From Aulostomus chinensis (Eukaryota > Chordata > Actinopteri > Syngnathiformes > Aulostomidae), in NCBI GenBank assembly GCA_037954235.1, contig JBBMOA010000004.1, positions 8,050,099 to 8,114,098 on the forward strand: a stretch of 64,000 nt of DNA, read 5' to 3'. Under the pieces are notes generated by a model that searched no databases, was not told where the DNA came from, and saw only the letters and a list, made by a program, of their open reading frames with translations. Positions 24,301 through 35,177 of the stretch are shown in pieces (position 1 is the stretch's first letter; the number at the start of each line of letters is the position of its first letter). A program made the position numbers and the translations under genes.

Positions 24301-27300
24301 AGGAGGGACGCATCCAGGACAGCATCGACCTGCAGAACATCCTCAATGTGATTACACAACCAACATATTTCAGGCAGAAAAAATTATTCACAGAAACAGA
24401 ATGATTTTTTTTTTTTTTTTTGCTTTGCATAGAATTTCACCCCTTTATTTACTGTCATACATTTAACATAATGTGTTATTATGTTATAGTTACCTTATGA
24501 TCATTGTATCATTATCACTTAATCTTTTTTATAAATTATCTGGGACCTAAAATGGTGTGGAGGAAGTGGAAGTGGACTTCACGTGGCCACTTAACACTAC
24601 ATTTGCAAATTCATAAATCGTAATAAATCATGTGTAAACATTTTAGACAGTTTTGCTGTTATTAGGTATCAATCTCCATTGGCTTCAAGCTTAATATATA
24701 CATGGCTAGCTCTTCCTGCAGTTTGGAGACACAAAGACATAACGCAGGGGAGGAAAAAGTTCTTGAGCTCAAGTTTCTCAATTGTGAGTACTTGAAAGAC
24801 GAAATATAATTTTTGGGTGGTGTCCCTTTAAGAGTGGGTGTGGCAGATGATGAAAAAGAAGCTGCCCTGTTGTCTCAAGACTGATGTATGTTGAACTACC
24901 CAATACTTAGCAACTTGTCCAGTATGAGCTGGATCGTAAGTAATTCCTCCCAACGTCTCTGCATTGTCACTGGTAGACACTGTAAATTACAAAGACAACT
25001 ATTCTACTTGGCTACGGCCATTTTGCCTAAACAGCCATCATCTGAGAGTATTGCATAACCTATTTTAATTGCTCCAGACCAGTTAATTGATGCACATACT
25101 GAGCATTTCCTATTTGAAACATTTCCACAGTTTGATTAAAATTGGCCAGACAGATGGACACACGACTATTAAATTTGTGTATTTTTAGGAGATGAATCTG
25201 TTCAGGACTTGGTGTGCAACTCTTTTCGGCTATGACTGGGTCGGTATCCCATTGGTCTACACACAGGTCTGTCTGAAACCGTATCACTACTTGAATCACA
25301 TCGGTACGTCATCAGCACTTTGACCGAGTAATTCTCCACGTCTTTCTCTTTACAGGTCGTCACTTTGGCGGTCTACACTTTTTTCTTTGCTTGTCTGATT
25401 GGTCGACAGTTCCTGGACCCTAGCAAGGGTTACCAAGGTCATGACCTGGACCTTTACATCCCTGTCTTCACCCTGCTACAGTTCTTCTTCTACTCGGGTT
25501 GGCTGAAGGTAAAACTGGTGACTATTTCCTAGCTGCTCTTTGGTAAGCTGTGGCCAACTACACATTTTCTGTTTGGCTAGGTAGCTGAGCAGCTGATCAA
25601 CCCATTTGGTGAGGATGATGACGACTTCGAAGCAAACTGGATCATCGACAGGAACCTTCAGGTCTAGAGCCAATCACAGCATTTCAAGAAAGATTATAAC
25701 TCGTATATTAGTCCAGGGGCCATAAATAGTGTAATTTGAAGGAAAGATTCCCTCTTTGAAAAAGTATGTTTATAGAAGCAATGTTTCGTAAACCTAAAGA
25801 ACTACATACCAGTATTTACTCTATTATTACTGGTTTCCTTAGCAAATATTACTCTAACATTTCAGAAAGTTGATAGATAACTACACATATAATGTAGTCA
25901 ATTCTATTTATTTGTATAATCAGCAGGTTTACATCAGTGAGTCGTGGGATTTGCTGGTCTGGCTATCAGGACTTAACAAGGCCGCTCGCTTTTCTCTATA
26001 ATGGATGTATTGAGCAGAACATGAGATTACTCTCAAAGATGGCATCCAGTTCATTACAGTAAAAATTGCTCAGCATTGCATAAAGCCTGAAAGCTCTTCT
26101 GGGTCTGTGGGCTTCAATGTGCTGGTTGTCATGCCAGGATCAGAATATATAACAATACCTTGTAACCATGGTGGTATAAGATCCACCGTGTCAAGTTAGG
26201 CAGCCACAGTGCCATAATACTTGCCATGGCTTCATCGGGACACTACATCGCAAAAATCCGATATAAGCCTGACCCGATGAACCATCGTATATGTTCATAC
26301 ACAAACCTTTAAGCAAAATCAAGTTGTTTTATCTCCATCATGTATCTTTATTTTACTCAATATAGGCTTGTCTGTGTTGATTGTGTCAAACAGATAGCAT
26401 AGCATAGCTTGTGGGGATGCAATGGTATCATCAATTTCACAGTATCACAATGACAAAAGTGTTGGAATATCATCACAGGACAAGGCAAGTTTATTTGTAT
26501 AGCACATTTCATGTACAAGACAACCCAAAGTGCTCTATATAAAACACTAAAAGCATTACAGAAAGCATTAAAAAGTACAATAAAAGCAATAGGGTTAAAA
26601 ATAAAATAATGTAAAGTCAATAAAATAATTAAGTTAAAATGATTAACAGCAGCACTCTAGATTAGTTAAGAGATACCATGAGATACCTGGATTTAAAAGT
26701 GTGAATATTTGGTGAAAGTTTAATCTCCACTGGCAGTTTGTTCCACTTGTTTTCAGCATAACAGCTAAATGCTGCATCTCCATGTTTAGTCTGAACTCTG
26801 GTCTGGAGCAGCTGACCTGAGTCCTTTGATCCAAGAGCCCTGCTAGGTTTATATTCTCTGAACATGTCACAGATGTATTCTGAACCTAGACCATTCTTGG
26901 ATTTGTAGACTATCAACAGGATTTTAAAATTCTATTCTCTGATTGACTGGAAGCCAGTGTAAAGATTTTAAAACTTGTGGGATGTGTTCAGATCTCTTAG
27001 GCCTGGTTAAAACTCTCGCAGCAGTGTTCTGGATGAGCTGCAGATGTTTATTGCTCGTTTTGGGATGTCCAGTTAAAAGACCATTACAGTAATTCAGTCT
27101 ACTGGAGATGGACGCATGGATGAGTTTCTCCTGGTCTTTTTGGGAGACAAAACCTTTAATTCTATTGATGTTTCTGAGTTGGTGAAAAGCTGCCTTGGTG
27201 ATAGCTTTGATGTGGCTGCTGAAAGTCAGATATGAGTCTATTAACACCCCAAGGATACAAACTTGATCAGTGATTTGAAGAGCCAGAGTCTTGAGATGTA

Positions 27301-30300
27301 AGCCAATGTTGACCCACTTCTCTCAATTCTCGTCAATGGGGGGGCACTGTTTTCCTGAGTGGGATGATGACATCCTTTGGAGACCTTGTGTAATGTGTAA
27401 CTGAGGATCTGATGATGGGTGGGGGGGTGTCCTTGGCTGTTATCATGTTTGGGTTAGCCATTCCAACAGCGTGATGTAAATGTGACCCGAGTAATCTGCA
27501 GCTAGAGATATTAGGGCGGATCCCGTCGCATCTGAAGTGCTCCTCGCAGTTCCAAAAGATGTTGAAGTTCTCAATTAACTTGATCCCAAGGACAATGCAT
27601 GCTGCTGACAGCCACATGTTCAGGCCAAGAAGTCTGCTGAAAACTCCCTTTCCCTTACCCGTCGTAGGGATGGGGCCTGAAATCCAAATATTGTGAGTCC
27701 CATACTGACACAGTTTCTCTAGGAGCAGAGAAAAGTCTTTCTTCAGAATCTCAGACCCAGTTTTCCTAATGAGAATGTCTAAAGACCCTGTAAGGACAAT
27801 GATCATCACGCCGTCTGGATGTGTTGACATAATGGTCAGCAAGATGTCAATCAGTTCTCTGACTGTTGTATCAGATAATGTTATATTATCCGTCTTTGCA
27901 CTCTTCACATGCTGTGTTATAGAAGCACCAATCAGAATCGTGTTGATTTCTTTTTGTGTGGAGGAGCTGGTATGCTCTGTTGTCTCACCCTGATTCTATG
28001 ATTTGGGCTTCTCATGTTGTGGTTTGCCCTTGGCTAGGTTTTGGGGCTGTTTCTCAAGTTTTTTTGAATCCTCACAGACCAGATTGGGGTCAACAGTTTC
28101 GGTGTGGCATCCACACTGTTCCAGTAGGAGAGATAAGCTGGACCGTCTGATTTGAGAGCTTCCCAGCTTTCCCAGTGTTATTTGGATATATCCAAGAAAG
28201 TGTGGCCGGCAGTTTTGCAGCAGGAGGCTCCAGCTCATCTGTGAGTCCACGTGCACAGACCCAAGCTTGTCCATTTGCTCCTGAAGGCTCCACAGCTGGC
28301 ATGGAAGATGCAAAAGAGTCAATAAACTCCACATTCTCACAACTATCTCATAGCCGCTCCATCTTTTCAAGTTGAATATTCCTTTTAGAGAGATGCTCAC
28401 ACTGTGTGCACCTCACTGATACTGCGAGGTTGGGAGACATTGTTCTCTTAAACACATGACGTTAAAGTACCTTAAAGTCTCTTGCCTCAGTCTGAATATA
28501 TGATTGTTAGCTGTTAGCTTAAGACTTTAGCCAGCATTCTGTTGAAACTGCCCAGGCGAGCGTTAGCTGAGGTGAACCTGATGTAGCTGTCAACCCCGCT
28601 CCAATGCTCCTTTTCTCTGGCAGCCATCGAACCCCAGAAGCGTCAAAAATGGGATGAAACATGGATGAACAAGCTGAAGCCACCTCAGGGAGTCCCTTTC
28701 AAACCATTGTGGCCCTGGTACCACGTGTCCCCCCCCCCCCCCCCCGTTGCCCGTTGCCCGTTGCCCGTTGCCATCTCCAAGTAACCATTCTCAATCACTG
28801 ACATGTGACGCTTTATAACTAGAGGTATTCCAGGAAAAAACTGTAGCAGTATATTCTTTTTTTCTTTTGCAGTGGACTAGAGTGGAATTAAGTGGGAACT
28901 AATGTTACCTTGCTCTTAGTAGTAGAGCAGAAATGAAGCACACTGCAAGCACCTAGGGAGAGGAGAGTGATGAAGCTTTTGAAGTTGTGGGTGCTGCAGC
29001 AAGTCTTAAATCTTATGTGGGGAAGCATTTTGGTTTCCCTGAGCCAAGAAATGAGTAAGGAGAAAAGGTGCCAGACAGGTAAAAACTACATGCAGACACT
29101 GTCAGACTGCAACAAGCAATACAAGACATATGAGGAGCCACTCACGCCCAGACATAATTAGATTAAAATGAGTTTCATTAGCAAAACCAAGCAAATTCTA
29201 GCCTGAGAAACTAACACAAAAACTCAAAAAGGCCCTGGGAAACAAACACGATGGATAATTCATTAGGAGTTGTGATGTGACATAACATAGCTGGATGTGA
29301 CGTGAGAATCTGGGAAAAAAAAAAAAAGACTCAGACAACCAAACTTAAATACACCCAACTGATGACTAAACAAGAATAAGATGGAAGAACTGGAGGGAAG
29401 GAAGTAGCTGGTAGGGTAAGTGACACCAGAAGCAGTACTGTGACTGACCAGGACTGAATACAAAACAAGACCAACGTGAAGCACTCAAAAAAAAAACATG
29501 GGAAACAGACAAAGACAGGAAGTGACAAGCACACAAAGACACAGGAGGGGAGAGCTGTTGAAAAAAAAAGGAACTGAACAGAGTGAACTAAAACAAGAAA
29601 CAAATAAGTGAAAAACCAAGAAACACATGAGAAATTCCAAACTAAACAGTCACTGATACAAACTAAAAGGTCCAAAACTTCCAGGCCATAATGAAACTAA
29701 ACACAGTCCTGATGGAAACCTGACAAAATCCTTCTTGATCTGAAGACTTTTTGTTTACACAGTCCAGGTAGCACAAGTTGTTTTGTTTTTTTTTATATAA
29801 AAGGCACTTTGAATTCTGTGAAATCCTGTTCCTCCTGACAGTAGAAACATCACTCTTCCCTTTACCATGTTTTTATCTTTGTACAAGAGAGTACTCTGCC
29901 TTCATGTTGCAGAAAGTCACGTTAAAATAAACAAGGCTAAGAAGACTGGCATGTTAGACTTTCCTTTGTCAGGTCATTGCTGTTCTTGGATTATTGAACC
30001 ACACAGGGTAAATATGCCTGATGGATGGTTCGGTTGTTTATTATTGGCTCAATAGTCAAAATGTTAGAAAATTCAGTGAAAATGATATCAAAAATTGAAA
30101 CATGTCGTCTATATCTTGAGTTAGGGTATCCCCAAAAGTCTGTTTCCAGTCAAGTCTGATTTTAATGGGCTGGGCCAGTGCCTGTCACACATTAATGGGG
30201 TCAGTGAAGGCTGATTGAATGAATGTACAGAAATTGCATTTTTTTTTTTCTGTTGGACAAAACTCTCCTTCATTTCCATGGCAAATAGGGAGCGCAAGGT

Positions 30301-33300
30301 TTCATCTGCTGTAATCCAAGCATGGACTTGCTGTTAGAAACATCCTGGAAAATGGACTTCTTTGTCCTTTCAGGTATCTCTTCTGGCTGTGGATGAGATG
30401 CATATGAACTTGCCTCATATGACCAAAGACATGTACTGGAATGACAGCGAGGCACGGCCACCTTACACATTGGCTGCTGCTGACTACTGCATCCCGTCTT
30501 TCCTCGGCTCCACCACTGACATGGGGTCAGCACACACTTCCTTAATATTATTTATTCAACTTGACTTCTGCTTTTTTAAGGGAAACTTTCACAGCACATG
30601 AAGCATCAGTGACATTTATATTAAAACTAAAATCCTCTGGAGTACACATTTCATCATAATTATGGAGGATGAAGAGTAGCTTTCTACAGGGTGAGGAAGT
30701 AACATGCCGTCTCTTTTCTCTCCCTACAGACTCTCTGACATACTCCAGTTTGACGAGGTTGACGACAGGCATCCACAGCAACAGGACTCTGGTCGAGCTC
30801 TCCGCCAAGAATCTGTACGCTCTTTTTTTATTATATTTTTCAAAGATTAATTTTCAGTCCCATATGATTCTTTACTAATGATTACAATAGAAGACAAACG
30901 ATACTTAACAGTTTTTACAGACATGAACTGATAGTTTGGCAATGAGATAATGCAGAACCTGTTCCACCTTGTTGCCATTTACAAAAAACTTTTCAGTAAC
31001 AGCTCATTGACTGGGGATGAAGATGTGATTTCTTTTCTTCTCAAATGTCTGCAATTGGGTTCAGATGAGTCCTAAATGTCCAATTCATAACCATATTTCT
31101 TTATGTTTGGAGGTTCTCGGTCGAGTCAGACGGTTGCTAAGTGTTCAAGAGCCTCCTGATCTCCATCCTCCTCGACCCATCTTCAAACGACACAGCAGCG
31201 ATGCAACAGGCAGCTTCTTCCCAGAGTTCAGGTACAATTTCATGAATTCAGAAGATGTCCCTATAGACTTACGTTCATTGTGGCATCCATCTATTTTTCA
31301 CCAGTCGCCCCAAGAAAAATCATGGTGCAGAGGACAAGGCTCCGCCCCCTGTGATGGACTCCTTATCCACCCTTCGGGAAGTCAGCAGCAACCCACCATC
31401 CCCTAAAATCTCCCCACCCACTTTTTTCCCCCAGCTGGTCATCAGCCCACCATTGCTCTGTGACCACAATTTGGATTCTTCATGTGTTGATACAGCAAAA
31501 GAGCTCAATGGGTTGGATCCTTTGCCAGCTGAGGTGCTAACAGGACTGGACAACCCAAGGTAACCTCTGCTCTCAGTCTTTTTTGTCCACAACTAACAGA
31601 CACTTCATTTAGCTACTCATATGGGAAACTTCAGTATCTTGTCACCAAACAGCCTAGTTAGTGGCAAAAAGGGAGTCCAAACATGAAATACCAAATTAAA
31701 AATAATTTATTATTAACTTGAAAGTAAATAATGGTGAAATCATCCAAATAGAAAGTAGGTCACAATTAACTCAGAAGATAAACTTGAATCAAAATAAAAC
31801 AAAAGAATGTATGAAAGGTAATGTCTGCGATCAGTCATGTATGCAGTATACGGGCGAGTGGAATGTGTTGTGCGAAGTGTTGGATGCAGGAGGAAAAAAT
31901 ATTTAGTTCCACATGGCAGGACAAAGACTGAAACCAAGTCTTAATCTAATAGCAGCAAGAGAGGGAGCAAATGATTAGACAGCTCCTAAATCCCCTGTTG
32001 CCCATAGACCCACAGGTGAGGTAAATTGTCCTGACGACCTCTCCCAACTTCCACCTCCAGGAAGTTACACAGCCAGTAAATGACATTCATTATTTTGTGG
32101 ATGTATCTGTGTATATTCTCAGTCATCCAGGTCATTGTAATTCTCAAAAATAATCAAAATAGGCAACTGGACTCTCCTCTTGTAAGTGAAGATGTTTCTC
32201 CTCTCATCCAAGAAGCTTCTTCAGTTCTACATTTCTGGTGAGAAGTATCAGGTATACATCCACCCAGGTGGGTGGTGGCAGAAAACAAGTGGCCGGAAAG
32301 CCAGAACAATCGGCTCGTTAGGTGGTCATGTGAGTCGTTGGCCTCAGTTTCAGGTCGTTACCCCTTCAAGTCCTCGGGGGGGGGGGGGTGCTCAGGTCAC
32401 CTGACAGAATGTGTGAATGCTGGCTGCGCCTTCTGGGGAGGGATCTAAGGACAGCATTGTAGGAGGGTGACAGGTGGTGTCTGAGGCCATTTTTACACAT
32501 AGCTGGGTATTTACCAAAACTGATGGTTTCCCCCTCCACGTTTTCAAAAATAATATTGTTGACACCAGACCGTTTTCAAAATATCTTCATTTACACGAAC
32601 CCGCAAAAATACGCTGTTAAGAGCTGCTATGAGCATGCCAAACCTATAGGCAGCAGGGTAACGAGAAGCGTAAAGTAATGCTAGCCAATCAGAATCCTAG
32701 AAAAAAACAACAACGAATGACACAAGTTAGTTAGTTTGACGTTCTGAAGCCTAAATGTCCGTTTCCCCCTGTTTACATGCAAACGGGAAAACAGAGTTTT
32801 TCAAAATCTCCACTTTGGCTGGAGTTTTCAGAAATGATCGTTTTCAGTGACTTGACGCTTCGTTTTCGTGTAAATGAAAGGCCGAAACAAATGGAAACAT
32901 CTCCGTTTTTGCATCATGTAAACTGGGCCTGAGGCCCACTCCTCTGTTCAAAGATGTTTGTTCTAGTTTGAAATTAATGGCTTCTTTCACCTTTAAAACC
33001 TTCTGTTCTCCCTAGCTAGAACGCGCACCTTGTGGTCTTGAAAGGAGTGCCCCCTCTCCTTGTGGTGGAGGTGGACTGCTGAGTCCTGGCCCGTAATTGA
33101 AAGAAGCCGTCCATCTTTGAACAGAGGAGGGGCCTCAGACACCACCTGTTACCCTCCTACAATGCTGTCCTTAGACCCTCCCCAGGAGGTGCAGCCAGCA
33201 TTCACGCCTTCACTCAGGTGTCCTGAACGACCCCCCCCAAAAGGGCTGGGAGGGGTAACAACTCAAAACTGAGGCCAATGACTCACATGACCACCTAACG

Positions 33301-33915
33301 AGCCTATTGTTCTGGCCTTACGACCACTTGTTTTTCGCCACCACCCACCTGGGTGAATATATACACGATACTTCTCACCAGAAATGTAGAACTGAAGAGG
33401 CTTCTTGGATGAGAGGAGAAATGCCTTCACTTACAAGAGGAGAGTCCAGTTGCCTAAATTGATTATTTTTGAGAATTATTTTGTGGCAGTCCTGTGCTTC
33501 TGCTCCTTTCCCCTTTTCACCTCTTACCTTGGTGTGACCTGTATTTCTTAATTCCAGGGCCATCGTACCAGTTTGCTGTTCTCCCACTCAACTGGGACCA
33601 AAAGCATTCAGGTGGATGACCCTCAGCACCCAGAATTGTCCTCTTACCCGGCCACGAGGCCGCCAGTTCTCCCTCCAGTTCTCCAGGCAGTCATCAAAGG
33701 CCTCAGTTCGCAGCCTGCCAAGTCCCAAAGCTCTAGGGAAGTGGAAAAGAGGCCTGAATCGAATCCAAACCAGGCGCTACCCTGGCCCATCCACTGACAC
33801 TCTGCAAGTACCCGACCCTGATTATGACCATGACTTTCAAGGTACCTCAGGGACAGAAGACTGTGAAAAAGAAGAAACTGATGATAGCAATGACAAAAAC
33901 AACAAGAAAGAATAA
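10113..33915 (+). CDS. best3: Bestrophin-3-like calcium-activated anion channel
   Basis: Thirteen coding exons: 10113-10264, 12454-12548, 18319-18406, 21114-21259, 24193-24347, 25189-25266, 25356-25508, 25581-25661, 30374-30525, 30730-30814, 31113-31231, 31305-31559 and 33558-33915. They sum to 1917 nt, 638 residues plus TAA. Bestrophins are pentameric plasma-membrane Ca2+-gated Cl- channels. Seen: start MTVTYSSKVANASFF; neck residues I76, F80 and F84 in EQIPVTFVLGFY; VNRWWNQF; RSVSTAVCKRFPTMDHVVEAG; YDWVGIPLVYTQ; and the Ca2+-clasp acidic run GEDDDDFEANW. The poorly conserved C-tail ends in a highly charged segment. BEST3 over BEST1/2 is chosen from MNLTSLLIFRS, SPHLKYW and AAADYCIPSFLGST, plus linkage to cct2. 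The 88-nt and 146-nt exons together equal one 234-nt BEST1 exon. Introns are 69 nt to 5.8 kb and full of repeats. A non-coding first exon is not located. Confidence 0.95.
10880..12450. other. Bestrophin intron with dispersed repeat remnants
   Basis: Near 10935-10970 the words GTTTGTAGTTCAAAGGAAGT and GATCG resemble the 43-bp minisatellite unit at 38.6 kb. Near 11085-11190 the words CATCTTCACTAA and TTAGCCTATGAAGGA recur near 54420-54520. No gene is supported here. Confidence 0.5.
12979..13347 (-). mobile_element. tRNA-derived SINE
   Basis: On the minus strand it starts GGGGCGGTACAGTGGTTAGC (A-box-like), has a B-box-like GGTTCCGAGCTCAAGTCC region, the common AACATGTAATTGGGG and TGTTGGCCCTGCGATGGACT blocks, and ends in GGATGGATGG. 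It is flanked by near-identical 9-bp target duplications, AGTAGTTTT (12970-12978) and AGTAGCTTT (13348-13356). This is a widespread teleost SINE layout. It lies in the intron between bestrophin exons 2 and 3. Confidence 0.85.
13384..14545 (+). mobile_element. L2/CR1-like LINE fragment (RT C-terminal half), degenerate
   Basis: Plus-strand frames read CGVPQ-like GVPQDSILGPNLF, then HYYADDSQLYL (RT YADD motif), then NYLLLDDMKTKMVF, LGLIFDQDLKFDQQI, and later VQNSAARLLT, LASLHWLPINYRTEFK, LAPQYICNLLSP and SSDQLLLIVPRSRLRGKGGR. This is the standard order of fish L2-type LINE RT tails. Stops and frame changes break it, and 13744-13815 holds an unrelated inserted piece. The 3' end runs into T-rich DNA near 14545. 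Confidence 0.8.
13744..13815 (-). repeat. Retroelement 3'-tail fragment inserted in the LINE
   Basis: Reverse-complemented, it reads GTTGTACGTCGCTTTGGACA followed by AAAGCGTCTGCTTAATG. The same tail is present on the plus strand near 55248-55300. The direction is opposite to the LINE around it, so it entered separately. Confidence 0.7.
14665..15036 (+). mobile_element. tRNA-derived SINE
   Basis: Starts GGGTGGCACAGTGGTGCAGT, with B-box-like GGTTCGAGCTT, CATGTTCTCCCTGTGCCTG, TCCAAAGACATCAGG, TGGACTGATGATCGG and GGCTCCAGTCCCCCACGACC. Same family as the SINEs at 12979, 23317, 40769 and 53258. It abuts the 3' end of the preceding LINE fragment. Confidence 0.8.
15040..16290. other. Intron stretch without recognised features
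   Basis: No exon, RNA gene or clear repeat recognised. One short telomere-like word (GGGTTAGGGTTAG) lies near 16004. Confidence 0.4.
16300..16640 (+). mobile_element. Degenerate LINE RT-tail fragment
   Basis: The plus-strand frame reads VKAAQNGATRFVLGCYQ and continues to HRAMKNWNKLPNN. These match the end of RT-derived ORFs of several LINE clades (QNRAARxVL...xRAMxxWNxLP). It is about 110 codons, frame-broken and 5'-truncated. Confidence 0.5.
16650..18240. other. Intron stretch, A/T-rich, nothing recognised
   Basis: No exon with bestrophin similarity, no RNA gene and no clear repeat family seen. Confidence 0.4.
18266..18309 (+). repeat. (TTG)n microsatellite next to a splice acceptor
   Basis: About 14 TTG units end roughly 10 bases before the AG (18317-18318) of bestrophin coding exon 3. 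The usual polypyrimidine tract position is occupied by this U/G-rich repeat. Confidence 0.95.
18600..20410 (+). mobile_element. L2/CR1-like LINE, endonuclease and RT fragments, degenerate
   Basis: Frame 18757-19176 reads LMGNFNIPINN (endonuclease GDFN-like), HTLDLVCSTGV and NLHISDHLAITI (SDH block of AP endonucleases). Later frames read PIPSIFIKDCFPTFSPLITDI, then SLTSGSVPQTLKLA, and LTAAFDIMNYTILLFRLES (RT motif A region). The end near 20390 reads GAAAAGCGCTCTATAAATAA, a common LINE 3' tail. It has many frame breaks and an internal deletion before the YxDD region. It lies in the bestrophin intron at 18407-21113. Confidence 0.75.
20410..21110. other. Intron stretch without recognised features
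   Basis: Nothing recognised beyond A/T-rich simple sequence near 20415-20455. Confidence 0.4.
21349..21640 (+). repeat. Dispersed repeat family R1, copy 1
   Basis: Shares, in the same order, CTTCCAAGTACTC, CTAAGATGTTTTT, CCTCCTGCAT, GTATATTTAGCTTGAA, TGATGGCTAAC and ACAAACTCTCCAGG with 34280-34575 and a diverged copy at 56290-56530. All three are on the plus strand. No ORF, so probably a non-autonomous element. Confidence 0.75.
21650..23300. other. Intron stretch with minor repeat remnants
   Basis: The only item noted is at 23110-23150, GTTTGTAGTCCAACTGGAAG plus TGATCGTGTC, a relative of the 43-bp minisatellite unit at 38.6 kb. No exon is supported. Confidence 0.45.
23317..23502 (+). mobile_element. 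tRNA-derived SINE, internally deleted
   Basis: Starts GGGCTGACACTGTGGTGCAG, B-box-like GGTTCAAGCC, then GGAGTTTCCATGTTCTCCCT, and jumps straight to GCAGCTGGGATAGGTTCCAG and a GGATGG end. The central part of the SINE body is missing. Confidence 0.75.
26480..28440 (-). mobile_element. LINE with SGNH-type ORF1 and RT tail, internally deleted
   Basis: Minus strand, 5' to 3': a P/S-rich ORF1 start (about 28440-28000) in shifting frames; then an SGNH domain at 27908-27333 with IVLTGSLDILIRKT, LLEKLCQYGTHNIWISGP, SRLLGLNMWLS and the D-x-x-H-region CDGIRPNISSCRLLG; then directly an RT tail (27247-26640) with SYLTFSSHIKAITKAAFHQL, LIQNTAARVLT and KSLHWLPVNQRIEF; then a 3' tail TGTGCTATACAAATAAACTT. 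Most of endonuclease and RT between ORF1 and the tail is gone. In the SGNH block the expected HVGxND is VLTGSLD. It lies in the bestrophin intron between exons 8 and 9. Confidence 0.75.
28729..28772 (+). repeat. 17-C homopolymer followed by four CGTTGCC repeats
   Basis: A poly-C run (28729-28745) leads directly into four perfect CGTTGCC units (28745-28772), in a bestrophin intron. Confidence 0.95.
28780..30370. other. Intron stretch without recognised features
   Basis: A-rich DNA at 29150-29700 with many short frames on the reverse strand but no recognisable domain. Nothing else seen. Confidence 0.4.
32139..33478. repeat. Long inverted repeat (arms about 380 bp) in the last bestrophin intron
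   Basis: The left arm (32139-32488 plus 32937-32992) is the reverse complement of the right arm (about 33095-33478) along its whole length. Examples: GGTGGTCATGTGAGTCGTTG matches CAATGACTCACATGACCACC with one change, and GTAGGAGGGTGACAGGTGGT matches ACCACCTGTTACCCTCCTAC with one change. Each arm end carries a CTGAAGA, GGATGAGAGG, GAAA motif like the stem-loop at 4309, suggesting it derives from a Penelope-like terminal repeat. The central loop is about 100 nt. The left arm is interrupted at 32489-32936. Confidence 0.85.
32489..32936. mobile_element. Non-autonomous DNA element inserted in the left arm of the inverted repeat
   Basis: The right arm has no counterpart of this segment, so it is an insertion. 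The direct repeat CTGAGGCC occurs at 32481-32488 and 32929-32936. The ends share GGCC plus TTTACA in inverted orientation (GGCCATTTTTACACA at left, CATGTAAACTGGGCC at right). The TSD could be the 8 bp (hAT-like) or, if the GGCC belongs to the terminal repeat, only TGA. No ORF. Confidence 0.7.
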
Positions 33916-34150
33916 GATTTAGTCTCACAGTGGTATGGCAATGTACAAGCAAATAGGGCAAGTCAAACAGATGCTAAGCTCTCTGTTGGTACCCTACTTA
34001 GAAGTAACCACTTTGACTATAGAGGAAAAATATGTTACTATCTTTTTGTTTTTGAGTACTTTGAAAGCTTCAATAATATCAAGGATGTTTCTAAGCTTTT
34101 ATTTAATGGTTTGGAAACTGGAAAGAAACTTCAGAATTAGGGTTTGTGCT

Positions 34151-34156
34151 AATAAA
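34151..34156 (+). terminator. Candidate poly(A) signal of best3
   Basis: AATAAA 235 nt after the stop codon at 33915. It is the first canonical hexamer I noted downstream. Confidence 0.4.
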
Positions 34157-34279
34157 ATGCTGATTCTGGAAAAAATGGGGCCGAGGAAGGAACAGCCACC
34201 AAAGCAGATCCTGATTGGCTTAGACAAATGGATAAATACCCACATTTCCTATTACTAATTTTAAGCTACGCATCATCCA

Positions 34280-34575
34280 AAAAGTGCATTCTACCTTTCA
34301 AGTGCTGAATAATTGAAGTCTTCACCTCACTAAGATGTTTTTTTTTCCCCTCCTGCATCACTTCTTTGTGACTTCAGAAGAGCCCGTCATATATATTTAG
34401 CTTGAAACGAATTGCAACTGATGGCTAACGACAGTTAAACCATTCAAAAATGTCAATTTACAAACTCTCCAGGTTGTCTGGTATAATTCAGACAACCTCA
34501 ATCCAGACGGATGATCCGTAATCTATAAATACTTTGACAATATATTTTTGGAGTGAAGTGTCACTTTAAGGCTAA
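34280..34575 (+). repeat. Dispersed repeat family R1, copy 2
   Basis: Same block order as 21349-21640: CACTAAGATGTTTTT, CCTCCTGCATCACTT, TATATTTAGCTTGAA, TGATGGCTAACG and ACAAACTCTCCAGGTTG, ending with GAGTGAAGTGTCACTTTAAG. Confidence 0.75.
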
Positions 34576-34579
34576 TGGA

Positions 34580-35140
34580 CGACTATTTATAGTGCCAGCA
34601 CTACAACTGTTGACTGGCAAAGATTTCTTCTATGCTTTTTAGAGGCCATTAGAAAACCTGCAGCACCCAAAACTGATGACTTTGGATTGGATAACTGCGT
34701 ACCAGTATGAGGGCACAGTTTTAAACTGTACATCAAGAGTACAGCTTTGCACATCTTATTATCACAGCTGACACCAGGCGGCCAGCATAGGTACTACACT
34801 ACCAGAGCTCAGAATTTTAAGGTGTATAGAGCCTTCAAGTCAAAATTAATTGTCATCATGTGATCACTGTTGCATAAGTCTGTTTTATAAATGTAAGTAG
34901 AAATGTGCTGCAGCTACATTGGCAAAATTGTACTCCTAAAAATAAATAAATTTCTCAACAGTCCTTGGTCGTATAATTTGGGGATCATCATTGATTACAA
35001 GAGTTAGGGTTAGATGGGCCACTGCCTGGCAGGAAAACCTTGCAGCTTAGGAATGAAGCAGCTGGCAAATGGCTAATGAATGATACTATGTTGGTGCCTC
35101 TAAAATAATGACAAAAGCCTGGTTAAGTCTTTTAATTGAC
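34580..35140. other. Intergenic gap between convergent best3 and the aspartic protease gene
   Basis: Nothing recognised except one short telomere-like word near 35005 (GTTAGGGTTAG). Confidence 0.45.
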
Positions 35141-35143
35141 ATG

Positions 35144-35149
35144 TTTATT
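35144..35149 (-). terminator. Candidate poly(A) signal of the aspartic protease gene
   Basis: AATAAA on the minus strand 29 nt after the stop codon at 35178. The position implies a very short 3' UTR. Confidence 0.45.
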
Positions 35150-35177
35150 GATCAGATAGCTGTCAGACTTTGAGATG

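Noticed and set aside
32186..32404. 72-codon frame in the foldback arm
   Set aside because: It lies in the inverted repeat, and the right-arm copy does not keep it open.
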